Source: an uncultured Sutterella sp. (GTDB lineage: Bacteria > Pseudomonadota > Gammaproteobacteria > Burkholderiales > Burkholderiaceae_F). Taken from it: a DNA stretch of 50,821 nt. Location of the stretch: NCBI GenBank assembly GCA_905212345.1, contig CAJMEC010000009.1, forward strand, positions 1 through 50,821, in the 5' to 3' direction. Below, piece after piece: positions 1-8,375 of this stretch; the first letter of the stretch is position 1, and the number at the start of each line of letters is the position of its first letter. The notes under the pieces were generated by a model. It did no database searches. It was not told where the DNA came from and worked only from the letters and a program-made list of their open reading frames with translations. The position numbers were made by a program, and so were the translations under genes.

Positions 1-355
1 CCGCCGGCAAACGATCCCTTTGCGGCAGTGAAATGACGCGCTTGACCACATGATCAACCGCCCATTGAAGGTTAACTGCGGTCGGTCGAGTCGCAATCAA
101 CTCACTTCTGACCTCATGAATAAAATCATCGCTTGCGTTATCGCGTATGGCCAACACAAGCGCCCAAACTGCAGCAATACCAATCAAGGGCGCCCCCCTG
201 ACTTTCATGGTCGCAATAGCATCTCGCACTTGTTGCCAATCATCAAGCCTTTCCTTTTTAAACTCAAAAGGCAACTTGGTCTGATCAATAATTCCTACAG
301 CTTGACCATGTTCAATTGACCAAATCGTACGGGTGGGGATGCCGTTGACTTTCAT
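1..355 (-). CDS. mtnA: S-methyl-5-thioribose-1-phosphate isomerase, N-terminal part (cut by window edge)
   Basis: The reverse strand from an ATG at 355 reads without a stop to the window edge, giving about 118 residues that begin MKVNGIPTRTIW. Family hallmarks are visible: VGIIDQTKLP near residue 20 and the MKVRGAPLIG segment near residue 50, typical of the MtnA/eIF2B-alpha-like isomerases. MtnA converts methylthioribose-1-phosphate to methylthioribulose-1-phosphate in the methionine salvage pathway, which recycles the methylthio group of S-adenosylmethionine. An AGGGA element lies just upstream of the ATG. The catalytic cysteine and aspartate lie in the missing part, so intactness cannot be judged. 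The identity is from recognised motifs and is fairly secure. It diverges from patZ across about 210 bases. Confidence 0.85.
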   Translation of the reverse strand, partial: MKVNGIPTRTIWSIEHGQAVGIIDQTKLPFEFKKERLDDWQQVRDAIATMKVRGAPLIGIAAVWALVLAIRDNASDDFIHEVRSELIATRPTAVNLQWAVDHVVKRVISLPQRDRLPA

Positions 356-568
356 ATGAAATTCCCTGAAACGAGCTCTTGTTGAAAAAGAAGCTTCTTT
401 CCCCTGTCAAACAAGGGAATTGAAGGATATTTTTTAATTTTAGCAAAGCCTCTCTTATCGCTTTAAGCAAAGTCGATTGGAGAAGCAATATTTTCTTACG
501 GAAAAATAGGGAGTTAGGGCTTTTTTGAGTAAAATTGAGGGGTTAATTTTTGCTCGAAAGATTCTCTA
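356..568. other. Intergenic region between divergent mtnA and patZ
   Basis: This gap must hold the start signals of both flanking genes. It is A/T-rich, with several runs of T and A. I see no convincing paired -35/-10 boxes, no strong hairpin and no coding frame. The ribosome binding site in front of patZ is weak. Confidence 0.4.
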
Positions 569-3247
569 ATGGATACGTCCCACCAATTACGTGCAGCTTT
601 GGCTCCTGAGAGTATCGCCGTTATCGGCGCCAGTGATCGTGAAGCCTCTCGAGGAGCGCCGCTGTGGAAAAACCTAATCAGTGCCGGTTTTAGCGGGAGA
701 ATTTATCCTGTCAACCCCAAATACCGTTATTTGGGGGATATTCCTTGCTATCCAAGTATCAAAGCTATTGAAGACCATGTTGATCTGGCGATTTTGACCG
801 TACCTACGAAAAGCATTGAGAGCGTTCTGGAAGATGTCGCCTCTCATGGCACTCGTTGGATAGCACTCGCCCCCAGTGACGCCTCCGTCACATCAGATTC
901 GAATTGGCAAGCCAATATCGTCAATAAGGCTCACGCTTTAGGGCTTCGGTTAATCGGAACCGACTGTCTGGGTATTATGCGCCCCAGCATGAAATTAAAT
1001 GCCAGTTATTGGTCAGAGCTTCCGTTAGCCGGGAATGTCGGTTTTGCCGCTCAATCTGGCGTTATCGGCACGTCTCTGCTGGCAACCAAACGAATTCGGG
1101 ATATTGGTTTCTCAACGCTAATTAACACCGGTGATGAAATCGATGTTTCAATGAGTGAAATCGTTGATTTTCTTGCTCAAGATAAAGAAACCGGTGTTAT
1201 CGTTTTGCACATTGAGGGGATCCGAAATCCCAGAGAATTCTTTTCGGCTGTTCGAGAAGCTGCCAAACATAAACCTGTCATTGTCTTACGCGGCGGGAAA
1301 AGCCTTCAGGCCTCGCAACTTCTGGCCAGCAGAATGGGTGTGCCTGCCGGCGATGACAAGGTCTTTAATGCCCTGTTGGAACGAGCCGGCGCCATCCGAG
1401 TCTACGGTCTCGAAGAGATGCTTTCTGCAATTGAAATTTTTTGCCAAAAACGTCTCCCCCGCAGCAATCGCATAGGCATCATCAGTAACGGTAGCGGATT
1501 CGGAGTTCTCGCCGCTGACGCCGCCTCCGCATGTGAGGTAAAAATTGCCACTCTGAGCCGAACAACAACGGAAAAGTTACACAAGATTTTCGACAATCCG
1601 CTTCCGATGACCAATCCCGTCGACTTGTGGGCTGACGCTGATCCCAGACGAATAAAGCTAGCAGTCGATGCTTTAAATAAAGATGAGAATGTCGACGCCA
1701 TTATCATCGTGACGGCTCCGACATTTGCTGCGCCACTTGAACGCGTTTGCGATGCCATCGCCTATGCAACAGATGCCAGCTATAAACCCATCATTACCGC
1801 TTGGATTGGAGAGTCTCAAACCATTGCAGCTAAAAAGCGGCTCAAAGACCATCCTATTACTGTTTTAAAAAGCCCCGAAAGCGCCATAAAAGCGTTTTCA
1901 TGGATGGCTCATTACGCCCAATCACGACGTTATCTAGCCGCAACAATCGCCTCTGAAAGCGGCCCATTGCCTGCAGATGAAAGAGCTATCAGAGACATAC
2001 TGGAAGCAAATAAAAGCAATGAGTGTTACAGCTTAAATGAGTTGCAAACAAAGAAGCTATTGGCTTGCCTAGGCTTAACAGCTGCCACCGGTATTCTTGT
2101 GCAGTCCCCGATTGAAGCGGTTAATGCTGCTAAAAATTTAGGCTTTCCTGTTGTTATCAAAGCAATTGCCAAGGGCGTAATACATAAAAGTAACGTCGGC
2201 GGAGTCGCGCTCGACCTCAAAACTGAAGAGGAAGTTTTGAAAGTCAGCCAAAAGATTTTGGAAAACGTAAAAAATAGAGCCCCTTACGCTCAATTAGACG
2301 GACTGTATATTCAGCGTTACATCCGTCAACCTCATGGGCGGGAAGTCAAAATTACCGTTCATACAGACTCCCGCTTCGGCCCAGTTATAAGCTTTGGCGC
2401 AGGCGGTCATATGGGAGACATCTATAAGGACGATGTCTGTGAACTGCTTCCACTGACCAAACCATTGGCTGCCGCGCTCATCGAAAAGCCGACCGTAAGC
2501 ACTTATCTCGGTGACTTCCGAGGTATGCCTGCTGCCAATAAGGAAGCTCTGGCTCAAATTCTGATGAGAATTTCCAAACTCGTCACCGATTTCCCGCTTA
2601 TACGCGATTTGACCATTGATCCGCTTTTAGTCGATGAAGGCGGCTGTATCGTGTTGGATGCTCATATTGGAATATCTCCCAATAATTTAGACAAAGACGC
2701 CTTGGCCTCCCACTTGACGTTAGCTCCGGAGCCGTCTATCGATTCTGCATGGCGAGACATCAAAGGTGGACAGGTATCACTTCGAAGCATCCACGCCCAA
2801 GACTATGATTGTCTTCGTGAATTCTTAAAGCGACTTTCGCCTCAAACAACCTACTTGCGGCTGCACATTTCTTCCAATGAGTTAGCAAGAGAAAAATTGA
2901 TTGAACTCACCAATATCGATTACAACAGAGAAGTTGCGATTGTTGCCTGTGACACCGAAGAACCAGATCTCATTCACGGTGTCGCTCGTTTCAAACGAAT
3001 GCCTGGTACATCATTTGCAGAGTTCGGTGTAGTTGTTGAAGATGATTGGCAACGACGCGGCTTGGCTTCATTACTCATGAAAGAGCTTATCGAACAAGCA
3101 AAAATAATGAAACTTACCGTGCTCATCGGCTATGTTTTGCGCGGCAATGACGGTATGTTCGCATTAATGGATTCGCTCGGATTTATCCGCCATGAGGATG
3201 AAACACTTGACGATGCTTTCGTTGTCTACACGCTGAATTTAGAGTGA
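569..3247 (+). CDS. patZ: PatZ/Pka-type protein lysine acetyltransferase (acyl-CoA synthetase-like, GNAT domain)
   Basis: The 892-residue length matches E. coli PatZ (886). Domain order is a CoA-binding Rossmann domain (SIAVIGASDR near residue 15), succinyl-CoA-ligase-like domains (AQSGVIGTS near 175), an ATP-grasp domain (about 500-720, with GFPVVIKAIAKG) and a C-terminal GNAT domain (about 730-890, with the acetyl-CoA loop QRRGLA). The family acetylates lysines, classically to switch off acetyl-CoA synthetase. In ADP-forming synthetases the phospho-histidine lies in an SSHTG motif; here the aligned stretch is ASRMG, so synthetase activity is probably lost, as in known PatZ enzymes. The crotonase starts 6 bases after the stop, suggesting co-transcription. 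No acs gene is in the window. Confidence 0.85.
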   Translation: MDTSHQLRAALAPESIAVIGASDREASRGAPLWKNLISAGFSGRIYPVNPKYRYLGDIPCYPSIKAIEDHVDLAILTVPTKSIESVLEDVASHGTRWIALAPSDASVTSDSNWQANIVNKAHALGLRLIGTDCLGIMRPSMKLNASYWSELPLAGNVGFAAQSGVIGTSLLATKRIRDIGFSTLINTGDEIDVSMSEIVDFLAQDKETGVIVLHIEGIRNPREFFSAVREAAKHKPVIVLRGGKSLQASQLLASRMGVPAGDDKVFNALLERAGAIRVYGLEEMLSAIEIFCQKRLPRSNRIGIISNGSGFGVLAADAASACEVKIATLSRTTTEKLHKIFDNPLPMTNPVDLWADADPRRIKLAVDALNKDENVDAIIIVTAPTFAAPLERVCDAIAYATDASYKPIITAWIGESQTIAAKKRLKDHPITVLKSPESAIKAFSWMAHYAQSRRYLAATIASESGPLPADERAIRDILEANKSNECYSLNELQTKKLLACLGLTAATGILVQSPIEAVNAAKNLGFPVVIKAIAKGVIHKSNVGGVALDLKTEEEVLKVSQKILENVKNRAPYAQLDGLYIQRYIRQPHGREVKITVHTDSRFGPVISFGAGGHMGDIYKDDVCELLPLTKPLAAALIEKPTVSTYLGDFRGMPAANKEALAQILMRISKLVTDFPLIRDLTIDPLLVDEGGCIVLDAHIGISPNNLDKDALASHLTLAPEPSIDSAWRDIKGGQVSLRSIHAQDYDCLREFLKRLSPQTTYLRLHISSNELAREKLIELTNIDYNREVAIVACDTEEPDLIHGVARFKRMPGTSFAEFGVVVEDDWQRRGLASLLMKELIEQAKIMKLTVLIGYVLRGNDGMFALMDSLGFIRHEDETLDDAFVVYTLNLE

Positions 3248-3253
3248 GGAAAT

Positions 3254-4021
3254 ATGTCCGATTTAACTGTCAGTGTTCAAAGCGGTATTTGTCATTTAGT
3301 AATTTCGCGCCCGGCTAAACGCAACACGATTGATGCGACAACATGTTTGAGTTGGGTGAAGGTTTTGGCACAAGCTCAAAAAGATGAGGCTGTTCGCTGT
3401 GTAGTCGTAAGCGGTGAAGAGACTGTCTTTTGCGCCGGCGCAGATCTTCAAGAATCATTACACAGAGATGAAAAGATTCAACAAGCCTATGACGCGCTCA
3501 TTGAATCGATGATCGCTTTTGATAAACCGATTTTAGCTGCAGTTCAAGGTCCCGCTGTTGGTCTTGGCGTAGCCATTCTTTGCTTCTGTGACATGGTTTA
3601 CTGCGGTGAGAAAAGCCTTTTTTCAGTCCCCTTCACTGCTTTAGGTCTAACGCCGGAATTCGGGCTGACATTTAGCCTTTGTGAAAAAGCAGGCTTTAAA
3701 AAAGCGATGGAAAAATTATTGCTTAGTGAACCAATTTCCGCTTTTGAAGCACTCCAAATGGGAATTGTCACCTCTGTTTTTAAGGATGAAGATGTATTAA
3801 AAGAGACGCTTGCTCGTGCTGCTCGTTTAACCGTACTGCCTCCGGGAAGCCTTAGAGCTACCAAGGCTCTAATGAGAAAGCATCAAGGGAGCGCTATTCG
3901 TGAAGCATTAAATGCAGAGCACTGCGCACTGACTCAAAGGCTTCTGAGCGATGAAGTCAAAGAGGCGTGCCGAGCCTTTGAAGAGGGCCGTAAGCCCGAC
4001 TTCAGCGTCAGCTCCCACTAG
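3254..4021 (+). CDS. Enoyl-CoA hydratase/isomerase family protein (crotonase)
   Basis: This 255-residue protein has the crotonase fold signatures. The first oxyanion-hole segment is CAGADLQE near residue 60. The second is GPAVGLGVA near 95. The segment PFTALGLTPEFG near 130 places a glutamate where delta3,delta2-enoyl-CoA isomerases (the ECI2 group) carry their catalytic acid. Isomerase activity is therefore somewhat more likely than hydratase, but the substrate cannot be read from sequence. A GTGAGGA element overlaps the end of patZ just before the ATG. The pairing with patZ hints at a link to acyl-CoA metabolism; no other beta-oxidation genes are present nearby. Confidence 0.8.
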   Translation: MSDLTVSVQSGICHLVISRPAKRNTIDATTCLSWVKVLAQAQKDEAVRCVVVSGEETVFCAGADLQESLHRDEKIQQAYDALIESMIAFDKPILAAVQGPAVGLGVAILCFCDMVYCGEKSLFSVPFTALGLTPEFGLTFSLCEKAGFKKAMEKLLLSEPISAFEALQMGIVTSVFKDEDVLKETLARAARLTVLPPGSLRATKALMRKHQGSAIREALNAEHCALTQRLLSDEVKEACRAFEEGRKPDFSVSSH

Positions 4022-4032
4022 GAGAATAAATA

Positions 4033-4770
4033 ATGGCAATGATTGAAATCCAACATGTCAGCAAATGGTACAGCGAAAACTTCCAAGTCCTTAAGGATTG
4101 CACCGCCAGTGTTGAAAAAGGCGAAGTGGTCGTTGTCTGCGGTCCGTCCGGCTCCGGAAAATCAACATTGATTAAGACCGTCAACGGGCTGGAACCTTTT
4201 CAGGAAGGCAGAATCATTGTCAATAGCATTGATGTTGGCAATCCCAAAACGAATTTGCCGAAATTGCGACAACATATCGGGATGGTTTTCCAACATTTTG
4301 AACTTTTCCCTCACCTCTCCATCATCGACAATCTGACTTTAGCTCAAATGAAAGTTCTAGGTAGAAACCGCGATGAAGCAACAGAAAGAGGGTTGAGTCT
4401 CTTGGAACGCGTCCATTTATCTCAACAAGCCTTGAAATTTCCCGGTCAACTCTCCGGCGGTCAGCAACAACGTGTTGCCATCGCTCGAGCTTTAGCAATG
4501 GATCCCGTCTGCATGTTGTTTGATGAGCCAACCTCTGCACTTGATCCTGAAATGATTAACGAAGTACTCGATGTCATGGTGGAACTCGCTCAAGACGGTA
4601 TGACAATGATGGTCGTAACTCATGAGATGGGATTTGCAAGACGCGTTGCTGACCGAGTCCTTTTTATGGAAAACGGAGAAATTTTGGAAAATGCTCCGAC
4701 ACAAGAATTCTTTACTCAACCTAAGAGTGAAAGAGCCGTACAATTTCTATCGAAAATTCTCAATCACTAA
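4033..4770 (+). CDS. ABC transporter ATP-binding protein, polar amino acid (GlnQ/HisP) family
   Basis: This 245-residue protein is a complete nucleotide-binding subunit. Visible motifs are Walker A GPSGSGKST (about 36-44), the Q-loop region MVFQHFELFPH, the signature LSGGQQQRVAIARALA, Walker B MLFDEPTSALDPEM and the switch histidine in VVTHEMGFARR. The HFELFPH and THEMGFAR segments are typical of the amino-acid uptake group (GlnQ, HisP, ArtP). No permease or solute-binding gene lies within the window on either side, so it is an orphan ATPase that must pair with components encoded elsewhere. It starts 11 bases after the crotonase gene, with GGAG between them. Confidence 0.88.
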   Translation: MAMIEIQHVSKWYSENFQVLKDCTASVEKGEVVVVCGPSGSGKSTLIKTVNGLEPFQEGRIIVNSIDVGNPKTNLPKLRQHIGMVFQHFELFPHLSIIDNLTLAQMKVLGRNRDEATERGLSLLERVHLSQQALKFPGQLSGGQQQRVAIARALAMDPVCMLFDEPTSALDPEMINEVLDVMVELAQDGMTMMVVTHEMGFARRVADRVLFMENGEILENAPTQEFFTQPKSERAVQFLSKILNH

Positions 4771-4828
4771 GAAAAAAAATAATGAATACGCCGAGCTATG
4801 ATTGGGAAAGAAGAAGGACCTTTTAATA

Positions 4829-5815
4829 ATGATTGAACACGCTCACACAAATAACTCCACCTTATCACTAGCCAGAACGGTTTTAACCAGAGAAGCCGAG
4901 GCTTTGACTGACCTCGCTGATCGTTTGGGCGATACTTTTTTAAGAGCCGTGCAATGTCTTTTAAATTGCAAAGGGCGTGTTGTTGTGTCCGGCGTTGGTA
5001 AAAGTGGCCATATCGGTTGTAAACTGGCCGCAACATTAGCCTCTACCGGAACACCTGCCTTTTTCGTTCATGCGGGTGAAGCCGCTCACGGCGATCTGGG
5101 AATGATCACTAAAGACGATGTCGTCATCGCCATTTCCAATTCCGGGACAACTAATGAGCTTTTAACCATTGTTCCGGTTATCAAGCGTGAAGGAACGCCC
5201 CTGATTGCCATGACAAGCGCGCCAGATAGCGCATTGGCTAAATATGCCGACATTCACTTAGATGTAGGTGTACGACAAGAAGCCTGCCCTCTAGGTCTGG
5301 CTCCGACCACTAGTACGACAGCAACACTTGCGCTGGGAGATGCTTTGGCAGTTGCCTGCCTGCAAGCCAAGGGATTCACGTCAAACGATTTCGCGCGTTC
5401 GCATCCCGGTGGTGCCTTAGGCCGCCGATTACTGATTCATGTTTCCGATGTCATGAGAACCGGCGAAAAGGTACCCAGTGTGCTCAATACGGTATCCGTT
5501 TTGGATGCTGTGCGCGAAATTACGCTCAAGCGCATTGGAATGACCGCCATCGTCGACAAAGACAATTGTGTTCAAGGTATCTTTACCGAAGGCGATTTGA
5601 GGCGACTTATTGAGCGAATGGGCGACATTCGCCAAGTCTGCATCGCCGATGTAATGACTCCCAGTCCAAAAACAATTGCGCAGACAGCATTGGCCGCCGA
5701 GGCTGCTCACATTCTTGATCGTTCTCTTTGTAACCAATTGCTGGTCGTTGACGAAGGAAACCACCTCATCGGTGCGTTGCATATTCACGATCTTATGACA
5801 GCCAAAGTACTATGA
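4829..5815 (+). CDS. kdsD: Arabinose-5-phosphate isomerase
   Basis: KdsD interconverts ribulose-5-phosphate and arabinose-5-phosphate, the first step of Kdo synthesis for lipopolysaccharide. The ATG at 4829 follows an AAGGA element and gives 328 residues, the same length as E. coli KdsD; an in-frame TTG at 4802 is less likely. The N-terminal SIS domain contains VVSGVGKSGHIG and ISNSGTTNE. The HPGGALGRRLL segment links to two C-terminal CBS domains (about 205-325). The stop overlaps the kdsC start by 4 bases (ATGA), so the two are translationally coupled. No kdsA or kdsB lies in the window. Confidence 0.93.
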   Translation: MIEHAHTNNSTLSLARTVLTREAEALTDLADRLGDTFLRAVQCLLNCKGRVVVSGVGKSGHIGCKLAATLASTGTPAFFVHAGEAAHGDLGMITKDDVVIAISNSGTTNELLTIVPVIKREGTPLIAMTSAPDSALAKYADIHLDVGVRQEACPLGLAPTTSTTATLALGDALAVACLQAKGFTSNDFARSHPGGALGRRLLIHVSDVMRTGEKVPSVLNTVSVLDAVREITLKRIGMTAIVDKDNCVQGIFTEGDLRRLIERMGDIRQVCIADVMTPSPKTIAQTALAAEAAHILDRSLCNQLLVVDEGNHLIGALHIHDLMTAKVL

Positions 5816-6363
5816 CACTCACAGAAAAAGCTAGAAAAATTAAGTTACTGATTTGCGATGTCGATGGTGTTTTAACTGACGGTAAAATTTACATCGGTAA
5901 CGAAGGAGAGTTGTTTAAGGCTTTCGACGTTAAGGATGGCCTTGGCATTAAGATGTTGTTGGCCAACAATATCGATGTTGCAATCCTAACGGCTAGAAGC
6001 TCTGAAATTCTTAAACGCCGCACGCATGAATTGGGCATTACCAATGTTCTTCAGGGACAACGCGACAAGGTAAAGGGTCTAGGAGAACTTCTCGCTGTCA
6101 CGGGCTTGTTGCCCGAAGAGATCGCTTATATCGGTGACGATTTGCCTGATTACGCCGTTATCCAAAAGGTTGGTTTAGCGGCTTGCCCCTGCAACGCCGT
6201 TGAAGAAATTGTTCAATTGGCCGATTTTAAGAGCCAATACTGTGGAGGGGCCGGTGCTGTTAGAGAATTGGCAGAGTTCATTTTGAAAACTCAAGGAAAA
6301 TGGGAAAGTACTTTAGAAAAAATGTTCCTGCACCCTGATCCTAATGCCAAGCATCGCTACTAA
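5812..6363 (+). CDS. kdsC: 3-deoxy-D-manno-octulosonate 8-phosphate phosphatase
   Basis: KdsC removes the phosphate from Kdo-8-phosphate, releasing Kdo for lipid A glycosylation. The 183-residue protein is a short HAD-family enzyme without a cap domain. Motif I is ICDVDGVLTDG (about 14-24) with the nucleophilic and acid/base aspartates. Motif II is LTAR, and motif IV is IGDDLPD. It overlaps kdsD by 4 bases and is followed almost directly by lptC. The order kdsD-kdsC-lptC-lptA-lptB is widely conserved in proteobacteria, which supports the call. Confidence 0.93.
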   Translation: MTLTEKARKIKLLICDVDGVLTDGKIYIGNEGELFKAFDVKDGLGIKMLLANNIDVAILTARSSEILKRRTHELGITNVLQGQRDKVKGLGELLAVTGLLPEEIAYIGDDLPDYAVIQKVGLAACPCNAVEEIVQLADFKSQYCGGAGAVRELAEFILKTQGKWESTLEKMFLHPDPNAKHRY

Positions 6364-6375
6364 TTGAGAGAAAGA

Positions 6376-6963
6376 ATGCGAGAAAGACTGACTGCCATTA
6401 TCGCTATTATTTTGTTGTTGCTTCTCATTGCGGCCAGTTACTGGTACGCCATGCAGGCCTCTTTTAGCAAATTGCGATACATCCCAAGCGAAGAATCTCC
6501 GGATTTCATCGCTTCTGAGGCAACTATTGTCACCTTTGATGAAAACGGTATTGCCAAAAATCGCTTACAGGCTGAAGAATTCCGGCATTTTTCCAATGAC
6601 TCCATCACCATGGTTAAGCCCCAGGCTACGACTGTTTCTCCTGATGAACCAATTACACACACTCAAGCTCTGAAAGGGCACAGCAGTGATGCAGGAGAGA
6701 CGTTCGTATTTGAAGGTGATGTCGTTGCCTCAAGAGCTGCCAGTGGTCAAACCGCAGCAACTCGCCTTGAAACCCAAAGCATGACGGTATACACAGACAC
6801 CAATCGCTATGAAACGGATGACAAAGTGGATATATTCAGTGGCAACGACAGGACTCATGGTACAGGGATGGTTTTTGACAATATATCCCGAACTGTTGAA
6901 CTGAAAAGCCGAGTTACTACGGTCATAGAGCCTCATGGAAGCTCAAAAAACTTGCTTCCTTAA
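6376..6963 (+). CDS. lptC: LPS export protein LptC
   Basis: LptC is the bitopic inner-membrane part of the LPS transport bridge and receives LPS from LptB2FG. From the ATG at 6376 it has 195 residues. A strongly hydrophobic helix (about residues 6-26, with AIIAIILLLLLIAASYW) is followed by a periplasmic OstA-like domain. GAGAGAAAGA just upstream serves as the ribosome binding site; a TTG 12 bases earlier is an alternative. Sequence conservation in LptC is low, so the call rests on the helix, size and position between kdsC and lptA. Confidence 0.88.
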   Translation: MRERLTAIIAIILLLLLIAASYWYAMQASFSKLRYIPSEESPDFIASEATIVTFDENGIAKNRLQAEEFRHFSNDSITMVKPQATTVSPDEPITHTQALKGHSSDAGETFVFEGDVVASRAASGQTAATRLETQSMTVYTDTNRYETDDKVDIFSGNDRTHGTGMVFDNISRTVELKSRVTTVIEPHGSSKNLLP

Positions 6964-6982
6964 ACACCACTAGGTATTTGAG

Positions 6983-7501
6983 ATGAAATTTTTAACTGTT
7001 TTTGCTCTGCTTTTAGCTTTAGCCGTTCCGACCGTGCAGGCCGAAAGCCGTGATAGAGAAAAACCCATTGAGATTCAAGCTGATCACTTTTTTGGTGATG
7101 AATTAAAACAAGTCGCCACCTATACCGGTTCAGTTAGAGTTGATCAGGGCACCATGCGTTTAACCGGACAAAAATTAGTTCTTCAGGAAACCGCTCAAGG
7201 CTACAAAAAAGGAACCCTCACCGGAGAGTTGGCAACTTTTCGCCAAAAACGAGACCCTAAAACAAAGGGAATTGAGGAATGGGTCTCTGGCAAAGCTGAG
7301 CAAATCGTTTATGAGGAACGCACCGGCATTATTACCCTCACAGGCAAAGCACTGGTTGAACGATCTGAAAATGGAGTGGTTAAAGATCGTGCAAGGGGAA
7401 ATAAAATTGTCTACGATACAATCCGCTCACGTACAATTATCCAAGGTAGCGAAGGCGGGCGAGCCAGTACCGTTATAGCTCCACGCAGCAGTACTCGCTA
7501 G
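6983..7501 (+). CDS. lptA: LPS periplasmic transport protein LptA
   Basis: LptA forms the periplasmic beta-jellyroll bridge that carries LPS from LptC to LptD. The 172-residue precursor has a clear signal peptide (about 1-20, cleavage after VQA). The mature part opens with the typical KPIEIQADHFFGDELKQVATYTG stretch, in which the family alternates short strands. Length fits the family (about 185 in E. coli). It lies 19 bases after lptC and 32 bases before lptB, consistent with one operon. Confidence 0.92.
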   Translation: MKFLTVFALLLALAVPTVQAESRDREKPIEIQADHFFGDELKQVATYTGSVRVDQGTMRLTGQKLVLQETAQGYKKGTLTGELATFRQKRDPKTKGIEEWVSGKAEQIVYEERTGIITLTGKALVERSENGVVKDRARGNKIVYDTIRSRTIIQGSEGGRASTVIAPRSSTR

Positions 7502-7533
7502 TACTCGTACATTTATCCAAAAGGATTCCGATA

Positions 7534-8367
7534 GTGCCGATCAATGAAGAAAAATTAAGCACCGTCCAAACGACACAAGATGTGCTCGCTTCTGATAATC
7601 TAGAAAAAACAGAGGCAGAGGCCCCGGTCAATACTCTGAAAGCTATTGGCCTGAAAAAACGATATGGCAGTCGCTGGGTTGTGCAAGACGTGTCGCTTGA
7701 AGTGAAAAGCGGAGAAGTCGTAGGTCTGTTAGGCCCCAATGGCGCAGGTAAAACTACAACTTTTAACATGGTCGTTGGCTTGGTTGTCTCCGACGGAGGC
7801 TCTATTGAATTGAATGGCAAATCCATCGCACATTTGCCTATCTACAAACGCTCTCGTCTTGGTGTTTCCTATCTGCCGCAAGAAGCTTCCGTTTTCCGTC
7901 GTATGACAGTGGAAGAAAACATCCGCGCTATTTTGGAACTTCAACAAGACGACAACGGGAAAAGCTATTCAAAAGTTGAAATTGATAAAAAGCTAGACGA
8001 CTTGCTTGACGAGTTGCAAATTACACGATTGAGAACCAATACGGCCATGAGTTTGTCAGGCGGAGAACGTCGCCGCACTGAAATTGCCCGCGCCCTAGCT
8101 GCGGAACCTAAGTTTATTTTGTTAGACGAACCTTTTGCCGGTGTTGATCCAATTGCTGTTATTGAAATTCAGCGAATTATTCGCTTCTTAAAAAACAGGG
8201 GGATCGGTGTGTTGATTACCGATCACAATGTCCGAGAAACACTCGGCATTTGTGATCATGCCTACATCATTTGCGATGGCGGCGTCTTAGCTAGCGGCCA
8301 TCCGAAAGACATCGTTCAAAACGAAGATGTGCGTAGAGCTTACCTGGGTGAAGCTTTCCGTATGTAG
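7534..8367 (+). CDS. lptB: LPS export ABC transporter ATPase LptB
   Basis: LptB is the ATPase that powers LPS extraction from the inner membrane. Motifs seen are Walker A GPNGAGKTTTF, the Q-loop stretch SYLPQEASVFRRMTVEENI, signature LSGGERRRTEIARALA, Walker B FILLDEPFAGVDP and the switch histidine in ITDHNVRE. The ALA..PKFILLDEPFAGVDPIAV run is characteristic of LptB. Translation appears to start at GTG 7534, with AAGGA eight bases upstream. This gives 277 residues, about 35 more than E. coli LptB, as a polar N-terminal tail before the ABC domain. The stop overlaps a GTG of the next frame. Confidence 0.94.
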   Translation: MPINEEKLSTVQTTQDVLASDNLEKTEAEAPVNTLKAIGLKKRYGSRWVVQDVSLEVKSGEVVGLLGPNGAGKTTTFNMVVGLVVSDGGSIELNGKSIAHLPIYKRSRLGVSYLPQEASVFRRMTVEENIRAILELQQDDNGKSYSKVEIDKKLDDLLDELQITRLRTNTAMSLSGGERRRTEIARALAAEPKFILLDEPFAGVDPIAVIEIQRIIRFLKNRGIGVLITDHNVRETLGICDHAYIICDGGVLASGHPKDIVQNEDVRRAYLGEAFRM

Positions 8368-8375
8368 TGCTCACT

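Noticed and set aside
50..319. Plus-strand open frame of 89 codons at the left edge
   Set aside because: It lies antisense to the clear mtnA frame, and its predicted protein shows no recognisable motif.
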